This document shows, piece by piece, positions 22,707-33,351 of a DNA stretch of 64,000 nt (positions within the stretch are counted from its first letter, which is position 1; the number at the start of each line of letters is the position of its first letter). Below the pieces are notes generated by a model. That model was not told where the DNA came from. It saw nothing but the letters and a program-made list of their open reading frames with translations, and searched no databases. This stretch comes from Zea mays. Its lineage: Eukaryota > Streptophyta > Magnoliopsida > Poales > Poaceae. The stretch lies in contig NC_050098.1 in NCBI RefSeq assembly GCF_902167145.1, forward strand, positions 128,600,207-128,664,206, written 5' to 3'. The translations under genes were made by a program, and so were the position numbers.

Positions 22707-23212
22707 ATGGTGGGGGGAATAGGGGGAGGGATGAGAGGATTAGTGGGAGGATGAGAGGATTAGTGGGAGATTAGCATGTATTTGTCTTGTATAAGTGAGA
22801 TTAGCTTGTAGAGCTCACCGTATGACACTGGAGGCATACGTATACGTATGAGCATGAGAAAAGTTATGAAGAAAATATTTGTAGGGACTTGAAAAATGAT
22901 TCTGAAGGTATTTCTCAAGAGGAAAATACTTGGAGATATATCGGTGGAATATCTGGGCAATATTTCTGGAAAGAACTTGAGGGGGATTACTGGGGAAATA
23001 TCTGGGCAGTATTTCTAGAAAGAATTTGAGGGTGATCACTAGGGAAATATTTGTAGAATATTTTGAGGAGGATTTTGGAGAGAAATTAGACCACTATAAT
23101 TTATTTGTTGATATCAACTTGCAAACAACATTTTGAAACGAAATTTGAAATTCATTTTGAATTTAGAGGGAGTTTGAGAAAATTTCAGGATTTGAATTTT
23201 TGGGATGCTACA

Positions 23213-25860
23213 GTTCGCAACGGATGTGTGTGGACTATAGATCACTTAATGATGTTACCATCAAGAACAAGTACCTGTTGCCTCATATTGATGACTTATT
23301 TGATCAGATGAGAGGTGCTAGGGTGTTCTCTAAGATTGACCTCAGGTCGGGCTACCATCAAATGAAGATTAGGCCATCTGATATTCCCAAGACGGCTTTC
23401 TCAACTCGATATGGTCTATATGAATTCACAGTCATGTCATTTGGCTTAACCAATGCACCAGCTTATTTTATGAATATGATAAATAAGGTGTTCAAGGAGT
23501 ATCTCGATAAATTCGTTGTAGTATTCATCGACGACATTCTTATTTATTCCAAGAATGATAGTGAGCATGAGGAGCATTTGCGGATGGTGCTACAGAAGTT
23601 ACGAGATAATCAGCTTTATGCCAAATTTACCAAGTGTGATTTCTGGCTTGATGAAGTACATTTTCTCGGGCATATCATCTCCAAGGGAGGAATTGCTGTG
23701 GATCTAGCTCAAGTAACAGCGATAATGGATTGGAAGATACCAAGTACAGTCTCGAAGATCCGGAGTTTCTTGGGACTCGCAGGCTATTACCGGCGATTCA
23801 TTGAAGGGTTCTCTAAGATTGCTAAGCCTATGACCTCGTTGTTAGAGAAGGGCAAGGAGTTTAAGTGGACTGAAGAATGCCAAGAGAGTTTCGATCAGTT
23901 GATATCTAAGTTGATGGCTGCTCCAGTGCTGATTATGCCAGACCTACAGAAGAATTTTGATATATATTGTGATGCAAGTCGCCAAGGCCTGGGATGTGTG
24001 CTGATGCAAGAAGGACACGTCATTGCCTACGTGTCTCGCCAGTTGCGGAAACATGAGTTGAATTACCCCACTCATGACTTAGAACTGGCAACCGTTGTGC
24101 ATGCTCTCAAGATTTGGAGACACTATATTATGGGAACCAAGTGCCGAATCTACACTGATCACAAGAGTTTAAAATACATTTTCACTCAGAAGGATCTCAA
24201 CCTTAGGCAACGCCGATGGTTGGAGCTCATCAAGGATTATAACCTGGAAATTCACTATCATTCGGGCAAGGCGAATCTGGTTGTGGATGCCTTGAGTCGG
24301 AAGGGGCAGGTCCATGCAGCTATTGTCACCCAGTTACCCGATGAGTTAGTAGAAGATTTTGAGAGGCTCAATCTGGGGATAGTTGCTCATACTGAAGGAA
24401 TTACCATCAAAGTGGAACCTACCTTAGAGCAAGAAATACGAAAGGGTCAGATCGGTGATGCCAAAATTCAGGAGATCAAGGATCTAATAACAGAAGGTAG
24501 AGGCTCGGATTTCACGGAGGATGAGCAAGGCACGATATGGTTCAAGAACCGGATTTGTGTTCTTGAGATCGACAGTCTTCGTGAAACCATATTGAAGGAG
24601 GCACATGACTCGGTTTATTCCATCCACCCTGCTAGTACTAAGAAGTATCAAGACTTGAAGCAGAAGTATTGGTGGTATGGACTAAAGAAGGATGTTGCTT
24701 CACATGTTGCACTATGTGATGTTTGCTATAGGGTGAAAGTGGAACATCAAAGACCAGTTGGTTTACTGCACCTGCTTAATATACCTGAGTGGAAATAGGA
24801 AGAGATTAGCATGGAGTTCATTATGGGATTACCCCGCACATCTGCTGGGTATGACTCTATATGGGTGATTGTGGATAGGCTAACTAAAGTAGCCCACTTT
24901 ATTCCAGTGAAGACCACGTATTCAGGAGCTAAGCTAGCAGAGTTGTACATGGTACGGATTATATGCTTACATGGGGTGCCTAAGAAGATTGTGTCAGACC
25001 GTGGATCACAGTTTACTTCCCGGTATTGGAAGAAGTTGCACGAGTGCTTGGATACAAGATTGAATTTTAGTTCGGGTTACCATCCTCAAACTGATGGGCA
25101 GACCGAGAGAACCAACCAAGTACTGGAGGATATGTTAAGAGCGTGTGCTCTTAAACATGGTGGTAGATGGGATAAAAGTTTACCGTATGCGGAGTTCTCT
25201 TACAATAATAGCTACCAGGCCAGTTTGAAGATGTCCCCGTTTGAGGCTTTGTATGGCAGAAAGTGCAGGACTCCACTGTATTGGAATCAAACTGGTAAAA
25301 GACAGTTCTTCGGACCTGAAATCATACAAGAGGTAGAGGAACAAGTCCATCAAATAAGGGAGAATTTGAGAACTGCATAGTCAAGGCAGAAAAGCTATGC
25401 TGATACCCGGAGAAGATTATTAGAGTTTAAGGAGGGTGATCATGTATACTTGAAGGTGTCACCAATCCGGGGTATGAGAAGATTCAAAGTCAAAGGAAAG
25501 TTGTCCCCTCGCTTCATTGGACCCTTCTTAATCCTAAAGCGAGTGGGAGAGGTTGCATATCAACTGCAACTACCTGATCATCTTGCGGATGTACATGATG
25601 TCTTGCATGTATCACAGTTGAAGAAGTGTCTCAGGGTACCTGAAGAGCAGCTACCACTGGAGGATCTTAGTGTTCAAGATGATCTGACTTATGCTGAGTA
25701 TCCCATCAAGATTCTTGATACACTGACTCGTGTCACAAGGAGCAAAGTGATTAAAATGTGCAAAGTAGAATGGAGTCGCCATGGTGAAGATGAGGCTACT
25801 TGGGAAAGAGAAGAAGAACTACGCATAGACTTTCCCCATCTCTTTCCTAGTCCTTCCTAA
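23213..25860 (+). pseudogene. pol of A: RT, RNase H, integrase, chromodomain
   Basis: After the solo LTR the RT continues ([46 protein letters not shown]). RNase H follows ([49 protein letters not shown]), then the integrase zinc domain ([14 protein letters not shown]) and core ([27 protein letters not shown]). The C-terminal chromodomain reads IKMCKVEWSRHGEDEATWER. Stops are at 24796-24798 (a W in element C) and 25378-25380 (a Q in element C). The open pieces are 23200-24798, 24811-25380 and 25450-25860. The order RT-RNaseH-integrase-chromodomain defines a chromovirus. Confidence 0.92.
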
Positions 25861-25881
25861 ATCTCGAGGACGAGATTCTTT

Positions 25882-25897
25882 GTAAGGGGGTAGGATT
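25882..25897 (+). other. Polypurine tract of A
   Basis: GTAAGGGGGTAGGATT immediately before the 3' LTR; primes plus-strand DNA synthesis in LTR elements. Confidence 0.85.
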
Positions 25898-27251
25898 TGT
25901 AATACTCAAAAATGTATACAAAGAGAATATAGTTGATCTCCCTATTTTGTGTGCCATATATTTATCACAACAAGAGCATACATATCATTAAGAGTGATTA
26001 ATTAAAACAAATGATACTAAAATAAAAGAATGTGCATCATGTTGGAGTTTTGTTTGTGCATTTAATAAAATAATAACATGGGTAAAAAATATTATAATGA
26101 GTGGAAGATTTAGATTAAAACATAAATTTGAATTTGGGGATTAAAAACCTATTTTGAATATTTAAGAATGAGAAATAACAAGGGAGGAGAAAGAAAATAT
26201 TATACAAATAAAAAGAAATAGATAAATATATTCTTCTTATACTAGAATTTTAATTTGGATACTTAGCTCAAATGTGAGGATCATGACAAAATTCAAACTT
26301 AAATTTAAAATCAAGAAAAGGAAAAGGAAAGGAAACCAGAAAATGTAAAAAGAAAAAGAAAAGCTTGGAGAACTCGGATGGGCCAAATCTGGCTGACATG
26401 CCCAACTTGCCTCTTCCTCCGCACGGCCCAGTAGCATTCCGACACCGACCAGTGGGCCCGTACTGTCATCCTCAGGAACCACACAACCCAACCGCGCCGT
26501 GGCACCGACCATCTGGGCCCACAACCTGGCCTCCATCATGCGCTCGCGACTGACCGGCCACCTACAGGCGGGCCCGTTCACCAGCGACCGATGTGGCACA
26601 CGGACTCTCACTCCCGCTGCCGTCTGGGGCCCACATGTCGAGGCGATCACCTTCAACAGCTCGGCCGAGCTCCGTGCGGGTCATGGCGAAGTGGCCAGGA
26701 CGACTTTTACTGCGCCTATATGAGATTTGGGGGCCACGGTTCCTTCCTCTCTCCTCTCCTCCTCAATTTCGTGTGCACCACCAACCACCCCATCCTCTGG
26801 TCCTCGTCGCTGGCAATGAAGACATTGGGATCGGTTCATCGTAGATTACCAAATCCTACTATCGATTATAGCTGGGAAGGAGTCAGGGAGAGTCGTGCGG
26901 TCGTTGGCGGGACATCTTCTTCCATGAAGGGGCCTCGATTGCTCGTGAATTCCTAGCCGTCGTTACACCACCATCGCGGACCGTGCTTCGTCATGGACTA
27001 CATGCCTACGCGCACGATTCTCGGTATGGACCCCTTGCCCTTATTCGCCTTCATTTTAGCAATGAGTAGAACCGTTTGATTCGAGGATTGGTGTGCCTTT
27101 GTTGAGGATTCACCTCGCCGGCAATGGTGTCGCCATAACTGTAACGCGGGCAGGGCTCTGTGTTTGGAATCTAGGGAAGAAAGGGCCGTCATTGGGTTCG
27201 TACGATAGGGCTACGCATAGGGTCTTTCGGAACACGGGATTGGTGCCTTGG
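25898..27251 (+). repeat. 3' LTR of A (first 1.35 kb, interrupted by B)
   Basis: Starts TGTAATACTCAAAAATG and follows the 5' LTR until 27251, where the LTR of B begins. There are many single-base differences and small indels from the 5' copy, which shows age. CTTGG (27247-27251) should be the target duplication of B; its partner is beyond the window. Confidence 0.88.
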
Positions 27252-27285
27252 TGTCACACCCGGCTTTAAAGGACAAAGTCGGGTG
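27252..27285 (-). repeat. 3' LTR of B, last 34 bp (left of Copia-1)
   Basis: TGTCACACCCGGCTTTAAAG to GTCGGGTG. With 48627-52374 it makes one LTR of about 3.78 kb. The 34 bp form an imperfect hairpin (CACCCGGCTTT against AAAGTCGGGTG), and Copia-1 inserted at its right foot. Confidence 0.88.
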
Positions 27286-28614
27286 TGATAGTCGCCTAGA
27301 GGGGGGTGAATAGAGCGAAACTGAAATTTACAAATATAAACACAACTACAAGCCGGGTTAGCGTTAGAAATATAAATGAGTCCGCGAGAGAGGGTGAAAA
27401 ACAAATCGCAAGCAAATGAAGAGTGTGACACGCGGATTTGTTTTACCGTGGTTCGGTTCTTGCAAACCTACTCCCCGTTGAGGAGGCCACAAAGGCCGGG
27501 TCTCTTTCAACCCTTCCCTCTCTCAAACGGTCCCTCGGACCGAGTGAGCTTCTCTTCTCAAATCACTTGGGAATCAAACTTCCCGCAAGGACCACCACAC
27601 GATTGGTGTCTCTTGCCTCAATTACAAGTGAGTGTTTGATCACAAGAAAGAATCTCAAAGAAAAGAAGTGATCCAAGCGCAAGAGCTCAAATGAACACTA
27701 CAAATCACTCTCTCTAGTCACTAAGGCTTTGTGTGCAGTTGGGAGAGGATTTGATCTCCTTTGGTGTGCTTTGCAATGAATGCTAGCTCTTGTATAGTTG
27801 TTGGAAGCTGGAAAACTTGGATGCAATGAATGGTGGGGTGGTTGGGGTATTTATAGCCCCAACCACCAAACTAGCCGTTTGGTGAGGCTGTCTGTTCGAT
27901 GGCGCACCGGACAGTCCGGTGCACACCGGACATGTCCGGTGCCCCAGCCACGTCACCAATGTCGTTGGATTCCGACCGTTGGAGTCCTGACTTCTGGGCC
28001 CGCCTGGATGTCCGGTGGCGCACCGGACATGTACTGTTGAGTGTCCGGTGCGCCAGTATGGGCACGCCTGACTTCTGCGCGCGCAGCGCGCGCATTTAAT
28101 GCGTCGCAGGTAGCCGTTGGCGCCGAAATAGCCGTTGCTCCGGAGTTGCACCGGACAGTCCGGTGTACACCGGACATGTCCGGTGAATTATAGCGGAGCA
28201 GCAGCGACGTTTTCCCGAGGCTGGCGAGTTCCGGAGGCCGCTCTTCCTTGGAGCACCGGACACTGTCCGGTGTACACCGGACAGTCCGGTGAATTATAGT
28301 GGAGTGCCTCCGGAAATTCCCGAAGGTGGCGAGTTTGAGTTGGAATCCTCTGGTGCACCGGACACTGTCCGGTGGTGCACCGGACACTGTCCGGTGTACA
28401 CCAGACAGTCCGGTGCCCTAGACCAGAGGTGCCTTCGGTTGTCCCTTTGCTCCTTTGTTGAATCCAATATTTGATCTTTTTATTGGCTAAGTGTGAACCT
28501 TTTACACCTGTATAACTTATACACTAGAGCAAACTAGTTAGTCCAATTATTTGTGTTGGGCAATTCAACCACCAAAATTATTTAGGAACTAGGTGTAAGC
28601 CTAATTCCCTTTCA
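27286..28614 (-). repeat. 3' LTR of Copia-1
   Basis: Plus strand TGATAGTCGCC to CCCTTTCA (1,329 bp); minus strand TGAAAGGGAATTAGG to GGCGACTATCA. TATA at 27847-27856 (minus CTATAAATAC). Palindromes of the CACCGGACAGTCCGGTG and CACCGGACATGTCCGGTG type cover 27904-28412, upstream of the TATA. Confidence 0.95.
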
Positions 28615-29438
28615 ATCTCCCCCTTTTTGGTGATTGATGCCAACACAAACCAAAGCAAGTATAGAAATGCATAATTGAACTAGTTTGCATAATGTAAGTG
28701 CAGGTTGCTTGGAATTGAGCCAATGTAAATACTTACAAGATATGCATGGATCGTTCCTTTGTTTTTAACATTTTGGACGACGCTTGCACCACATGTTTTG
28801 TTTTTGCAAATTCTTTTGTAAATTCTTTTCAAAGTTCTTTTGCAAATAGTCAAAGGTAAATGAATAAGATTTTGTAAAGCATTTTCAAGATTTGAAATTT
28901 TCTCCCCCTGTTTCAAAATGCTTTTCCTTTGACTAAACAAAACTCCCCCTAAATGAGATCCTCCTCTTAGTGTTCAAGAGGGTTTTGATATATCATTTTT
29001 GAAATACTACTTTCTCCCCCTTTTGAGCACAATAGGATATCAAATGAAAATACTCTTTGAAAAACTAAGTTTTAAGTTTTTGAAATTGGTGGTGGTGCGG
29101 TCCTTTTGCTTTGGGCTCATACTCTCTCCCCCTTTGGCATGAATCGCCAAAAACGGAATCATTAGAGCCCTTGAAATACTTTCTTCCCTTTTGGTCATAA
29201 ATAAATGAGTTAAGATTATACCAAAGACGAAGTCCTTTTTCTCTCTCCCCCAAAGATGGAGAGTGGCATGGAGCGACGGCGAAGGATGAGTTACGGAGTG
29301 GAAGCCTTTGTCTTCGCCGAAGACTCCAATTCCCTTTCAATATTCCTATGACTTGGTTTGAAATTCACTTGAAAACACATTAGTCATAGCACATGAAAGA
29401 GACATGATCAAGGTATATAAAAGAGCTATGTGTGCAAT
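28615..29438 (-). other. 3' untranslated region of Copia-1 with several purine tracts
   Basis: No ORF. On the minus strand, AAAGGGGGAGA-like tracts recur: next to the LTR at 28615-28630, and near 28900, 28943, 29012, 29126 and 29237. The one at the LTR edge is the working polypurine tract; repeated copies are described for Sireviruses. Confidence 0.8.
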
Positions 29439-32400
29439 TTAGCAAAAGAAATTGCGCGAATCAAGAATATTGAGCTCATGCCTAAGTTTGTTAAAAGTTT
29501 GTTCATCAAGAGGCTTGGTAAAGATATCGGCTAATTGATCTTTAGTATTAATGTAAGAAATCTCGATATCTCCCTTTTGTTGGTGATCCCTTAAAAAGTG
29601 ATACCGAATGGCTATGTGCTTAGTGCGGCTATGCTCGACGGGATTATCCGCCATCTTGATTGCACTCTCATTATCACATAGCAAAGGGACTTTGGTCAAT
29701 TTGTAACCATAGTCCCGTAGGGTTTGCCTCATCCAAAGCAATTGCGCGCAACAATGGCCTGCGGCAATGTACTCGGCTTCGGTGGTGGAAAGAGCAACCG
29801 AATTTTGCTTCTTTGAAGCCCAAGACACCAAGGATCTTCCCAAGAACTGGCAAGTCCCCGATGTGCTCTTCCTATTGATTTTACACCCCGCCCAATCGGC
29901 ATCCGAATAACCAATCAAATCAAAAGTGGATCCCCTAGGATACCAAAGCCCAAACTTAGGAGTGTAAGCCAAATATCTCAAGATTCGTTTCACAGCCGTA
30001 AGGTGAGCTTCCTTAGGGTCGGCTTGGAATCTTGCACACATGCATACGGAAAGCATAATATCCGGTCGAGATGCACATAAATAGAGTAAAGAACCTATCA
30101 TCGACCGGTATACCTTTTGATCCACGGACTTACCTCCCGTGTCGAGGTCGAGATGCCCATTGGTTCCCATGGGTGTCTTGATGGGCTTGGCATACTTCAT
30201 TCCAAACTTGTTTAGAATGTCTTGAGTATACTTAGTTTGGCTAATGAAGGTGCCCTCTTGGAGTTGCTTCACTTGAAATCCCAAGAAATACTTCAACTCC
30301 CCCATCATAGACATCTCGAACTTTTGTGTCATGATCCTACTAAACTCTTCACATGTAGATTCGTTAGTAGACCCAAATATAATATCATCAACATAAATTT
30401 GGCATACAAACAAATCATTCTCAAGTGTTTTGGTAAAGAGCGTAGGATCGGCTTTTCCGACTTTGAAGCCATTAGCAATAAGGAAATCTCTAAGGCATTC
30501 ATACCATGCTCTTGGGGCTTGCTTGAGCCCATAAAGCGCCTTAGAGAGCTTATAGACATGGTTAGGGTACTCACTGTCTTCAAAGCCGGGAGGTTGCTCA
30601 ACATAGACCTCTTCCTTGATTGGTCCATTGAGGAAGGCACTTTTCACGTCCATTTGATAAAGCTTAAAGCCATGGTAAGTAGCATAGGCTAATAATATAC
30701 GAATTGACTCAAGCCTAGCTACGGGTGCATAGGTTTCACCGAAATCCAAACCTTCGACTTGGGAGTATCCCTTGGCCACAAGTCGAGCTTTGTTCCTTGT
30801 CACCACACCATGCTCGTCTTGCTTGTTGCGGAAGACCCATTTGGTTCCTACAACATTTTGATTAGGACGTGGAACTAAATGCCATACCTCATTCCTAGTG
30901 AAATTGTTGAGCTCCTCTTGCATCGCCACCACCCAATCCGAATCTTGAAGTGCTTCCTCTACCCTGTGTGGCTCAATAGAGGAAACAAAAGAGTAATGCT
31001 CACAAAAATGTGCAACACGAGATCTAGTAGTTACCCCCTTATGAATGTCGCCGAGGATGGTGTCGACGGGGTGATCCCGTTGGATTGCTTGGTGGACTCT
31101 TGGGTGTGGCGGTCTTTGCTCTTCATCCTCCTTGTCTTGATTATTTGCATCTCCCCCTTGATCATTGTCGTCATCTTGAGGTGGCTCATTTGCTTGATCT
31201 TCTACTTCATCAACTTGAGCTTCATCCTCAATTTGAGTCGGTGGAGATGCTTGCGTGGAGGAGGATGGTTGATCTTGTGCATTTGGAGGTTCTTCGGATT
31301 CCTTAGGACACACATCCCCAATGGACATGTTCCTTAGTGCGATGCATGGAGCCTCTTCAATACCTATCTCATCAAGATCAACTTGCTCTACTTGAGAGCC
31401 ATTAGTCTCATCAAACACAACGTCACAAGAAACTTCAACTTGTCCAGTGGACTTGTTGAAGACTCTATATGCCCTTGTGTTTGAATCATATCCTAGTAAA
31501 AAGCCTTCTACAGTTTTAGGAGCAAATTTAGATTTTCTATCTCTTTTAACAAGAATAAAGCATTTGCTACCAAAAACTCTAAAATATGAAATATTGGGCT
31601 TTTTACCGATTAGGAGTTCATAGGATGTCTTCTTGAGGATTCGGTGTAGATACAACCGGTTGATGGCGTAGCAAGCGGTGTTGACCGCTTCCGCCCAAAA
31701 CCGATCCGAAGTCTTGTACTCATCAAGCATGGTTCTAGCCATGTCCAATAGAGTTCTATTCTTCCTCTCCACTACACCATTTTGTTGAGGGGTGTAGGGA
31801 GAAGAGAACTCATGCTTGATGCCCTCCTCCTCAAGGAAGCCTTCAATTTGTGAGTTCTTGAACTCCGTCCCGTTGTCGCTTCTAATCTTCTTGATCCTTA
31901 AGCCGAACTCATTTTGAGCCCGTCTCAAGAATCCCTTTAAGGTCTCTTGGGTTTGAGATTTTTCTTGCAAAAAGAATACCCAAGTGAAGCGAGAATAATC
32001 ATCCACTATTACAAGACAATACTTACTCCCGCCGATGCTTATGTAAGCAATCGGGCCGAATAGATCCATGTGGAGTAGCTCAAGCGGCCTGTCGGTCGTC
32101 ATGATGTTCTTGTGTGGATGATGGGCACCAACTTGCTTTCCTGCTTGGCATGCGCTACAAACCCTGTCTTTCTCAAAATGAACATTCGTTAGTCCTAAAA
32201 TGTGTTCTCCCTTTAGAAGCTTGTGAAGATTCTTCATCCCAACATGTGCTAGTCGGCGATGCCAGAGCCAGCCCATGTTAGTCTTAGCAATTAAGCAAGT
32301 GTCGAGTTCAGCTCTATCAAAATCTACCAAGTATAGCTGACCCTCTAACACTCCCTTAAATGCTATTGAATCATCACTTCTTCTAAAGACAGTGACACCT

Positions 32401-32627
32401 ATATCAGTGAAAAGACAGTTGTAGCCCATTTTGCATAATTGAGATACAGAAAGCAAATTGTAATCTAATGAATCTACAAGAAAAACATTGGAAATAGAAT
32501 GGTCAGGAGATATAGCTATTTTACCAAGACCTTTGACCAAACCTTGATTTCCATCCCCGAATGTGATAGCTCGTTGGGGATCTTGGTTTTTCTCGTAGGA
32601 GGAGAACATCTTCTTCTCCCCTGTCAT
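29439..32627 (-). CDS. pol of Copia-1: protease, integrase, RT, RNase H
   Basis: The frame opens about 21 codons before the first Met, at [19 protein letters not shown]; the protease DSG is NSG here (GAC to AAC), so protease should be inactive. From the Met: zinc domain HRRLAHVG...CSACQAGKQ (123-164), integrase DD35E with D188 (HMDLFGP), D251 (IRSDNGTEF) and E287 (GVVERKN), RT with [12 protein letters not shown] and YVDD at 745-748, RNase H with [10 protein letters not shown] and [17 protein letters not shown]. Ends [11 protein letters not shown]. 1062 residues, no stop or frameshift. Processing enzyme aside, the ORF is complete. Confidence 0.95.
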   Translation of the reverse strand: MTGEKKMFSSYEKNQDPQRAITFGDGNQGLVKGLGKIAISPDHSISNVFLVDSLDYNLLSVSQLCKMGYNCLFTDIGVTVFRRSDDSIAFKGVLEGQLYLVDFDRAELDTCLIAKTNMGWLWHRRLAHVGMKNLHKLLKGEHILGLTNVHFEKDRVCSACQAGKQVGAHHPHKNIMTTDRPLELLHMDLFGPIAYISIGGSKYCLVIVDDYSRFTWVFFLQEKSQTQETLKGFLRRAQNEFGLRIKKIRSDNGTEFKNSQIEGFLEEEGIKHEFSSPYTPQQNGVVERKNRTLLDMARTMLDEYKTSDRFWAEAVNTACYAINRLYLHRILKKTSYELLIGKKPNISYFRVFGSKCFILVKRDRKSKFAPKTVEGFLLGYDSNTRAYRVFNKSTGQVEVSCDVVFDETNGSQVEQVDLDEIGIEEAPCIALRNMSIGDVCPKESEEPPNAQDQPSSSTQASPPTQIEDEAQVDEVEDQANEPPQDDDNDQGGDANNQDKEDEEQRPPHPRVHQAIQRDHPVDTILGDIHKGVTTRSRVAHFCEHYSFVSSIEPHRVEEALQDSDWVVAMQEELNNFTRNEVWHLVPRPNQNVVGTKWVFRNKQDEHGVVTRNKARLVAKGYSQVEGLDFGETYAPVARLESIRILLAYATYHGFKLYQMDVKSAFLNGPIKEEVYVEQPPGFEDSEYPNHVYKLSKALYGLKQAPRAWYECLRDFLIANGFKVGKADPTLFTKTLENDLFVCQIYVDDIIFGSTNESTCEEFSRIMTQKFEMSMMGELKYFLGFQVKQLQEGTFISQTKYTQDILNKFGMKYAKPIKTPMGTNGHLDLDTGGKSVDQKVYRSMIGSLLYLCASRPDIMLSVCMCARFQADPKEAHLTAVKRILRYLAYTPKFGLWYPRGSTFDLIGYSDADWAGCKINRKSTSGTCQFLGRSLVSWASKKQNSVALSTTEAEYIAAGHCCAQLLWMRQTLRDYGYKLTKVPLLCDNESAIKMADNPVEHSRTKHIAIRYHFLRDHQQKGDIEISYINTKDQLADIFTKPLDEQTFNKLRHELNILDSRNFFC

Positions 32628-32694
32628 GTGGTTTGTGCACCCGCTGTTGAGTATCCAACTTGAGCCCCCGGATGCATAAACCTACAAAACAAGT

Positions 32695-33351
32695 TTAGTT
32701 CTTGACTTTAGGTACCCAAATGGTTTTGGGTCCTTTGGCATTAGACACAAGAACTTTGGGTACCCAAACACAAGTCTTTGACCCCTTGTGCTTGCCCCCA
32801 ACATATTTGGCAACTACCTTGCTGGATTTGTTAGTCAAAACATAAGATGCATCAAAAGTTTTGAATGAAATGTCATGACCATTTGATGCACTAGGAGTTT
32901 TCTTCTTAGGCAACTTAGCACGGGTTGGTTGCCTAGAGCTAGATGTCTCACCCTTATACATAACAGCATGGTTAGGGCCAGAGTGAGACTTCCTAGAGTG
33001 AATTCTCCTAATCTTGCTCTCGGGATAACCGGCAGGGTACAAAATGTAACCCTCGTTATCCTGAGTCATGGGAGCCTTGCCCTTAACAAAGTTAGACAAT
33101 TTCTTAGGAGGGGCATTAAGTTTGACATTGTCTCCCCTTTGGAAACCAATGCCATCCTTGATGCCAGGGCGTCTCCCATTATAAAGCATGCTACGAGCAA
33201 ATTTAAATTTTTCATTTTCTAAGTTATGCTCGGCAATTTTAGCATCTAATTTTGCTATATGATCATTTTGTTGTTTAATTAAAGCCATGTGATCATGTAT
33301 AGCATCAATGTTAACATCTCTACATCTAGTACAAATAGATACATGCTCAAC
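32695..33351 (-). CDS. gag of Copia-1, C-terminal part
   Basis: Continues from the other side of C: VEHVSICTRCRDVNIDAIHD, a basic stretch (ERPTRAKLPKKKTPS-like) and the end VWVPKVLVSNAKGPKTIWVP. A stop TAA closes it at 32695. Pol opens 13 bases later in another frame, just after TTGTTTTGTAG. The same layout exists in Copia-2. Confidence 0.88.
   Translation of the reverse strand, partial: VEHVSICTRCRDVNIDAIHDHMALIKQQNDHIAKLDAKIAEHNLENEKFKFARSMLYNGRRPGIKDGIGFQRGDNVKLNAPPKKLSNFVKGKAPMTQDNEGYILYPAGYPESKIRRIHSRKSHSGPNHAVMYKGETSSSRQPTRAKLPKKKTPSASNGHDISFKTFDASYVLTNKSSKVVAKYVGGKHKGSKTCVWVPKVLVSNAKGPKTIWVPKVKN

Larger units (their letters stand above)
19599..23212 (-). mobile_element. Solo LTR of another chromovirus, in RT of A
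   Basis: The 3,614-bp insert starts TGAAGCGTCCCGATCC and ends GATGCTACA; on the minus strand it starts TGTAGCATCCCAAAAATTC, a Tekay/Del-type LTR start. GTTCG flanks it on both sides (19594-19598 and 23213-23217). It contains no primer site and no gag or pol. It shares the block with CTCTGCGCAGAG (20324-20335) with the other LTRs here. It is best read as the remains of a full element after recombination between its two LTRs. Confidence 0.9.
13171..27251 (+). mobile_element. A: Ty3/Gypsy chromovirus (Tekay/Del type), decayed
   Basis: Plus-strand element: 5' LTR 13171-17213, initiator-Met primer site, gag, protease, RT, RNase H, integrase with chromodomain, polypurine tract, and the start of the 3' LTR (25898-27251), which is interrupted by element B. 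The rest of the 3' LTR lies right of the window. Host sequence is the Cinful/Zeon-like fragment; AAGGT (13166-13170) should be its left target duplication. A solo LTR interrupts its RT and a MITE its 5' LTR. Several stops and visible divergence between the LTR copies make it the oldest of the large elements here. Confidence 0.9.

Noticed and set aside
27904..28412. Regular palindromic repeats that look like a CRISPR array
   Set aside because: Plant LTR context; spacers are not unique or uniform, no cas genes, and the array is present in every LTR of this family.
29660..31337. Plus-strand ORFs opposite the Copia pol
   Set aside because: They mirror the coding strand; the minus-strand frame has all pol motifs. 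The same applies at 54982-57478 and opposite C gag-pol.
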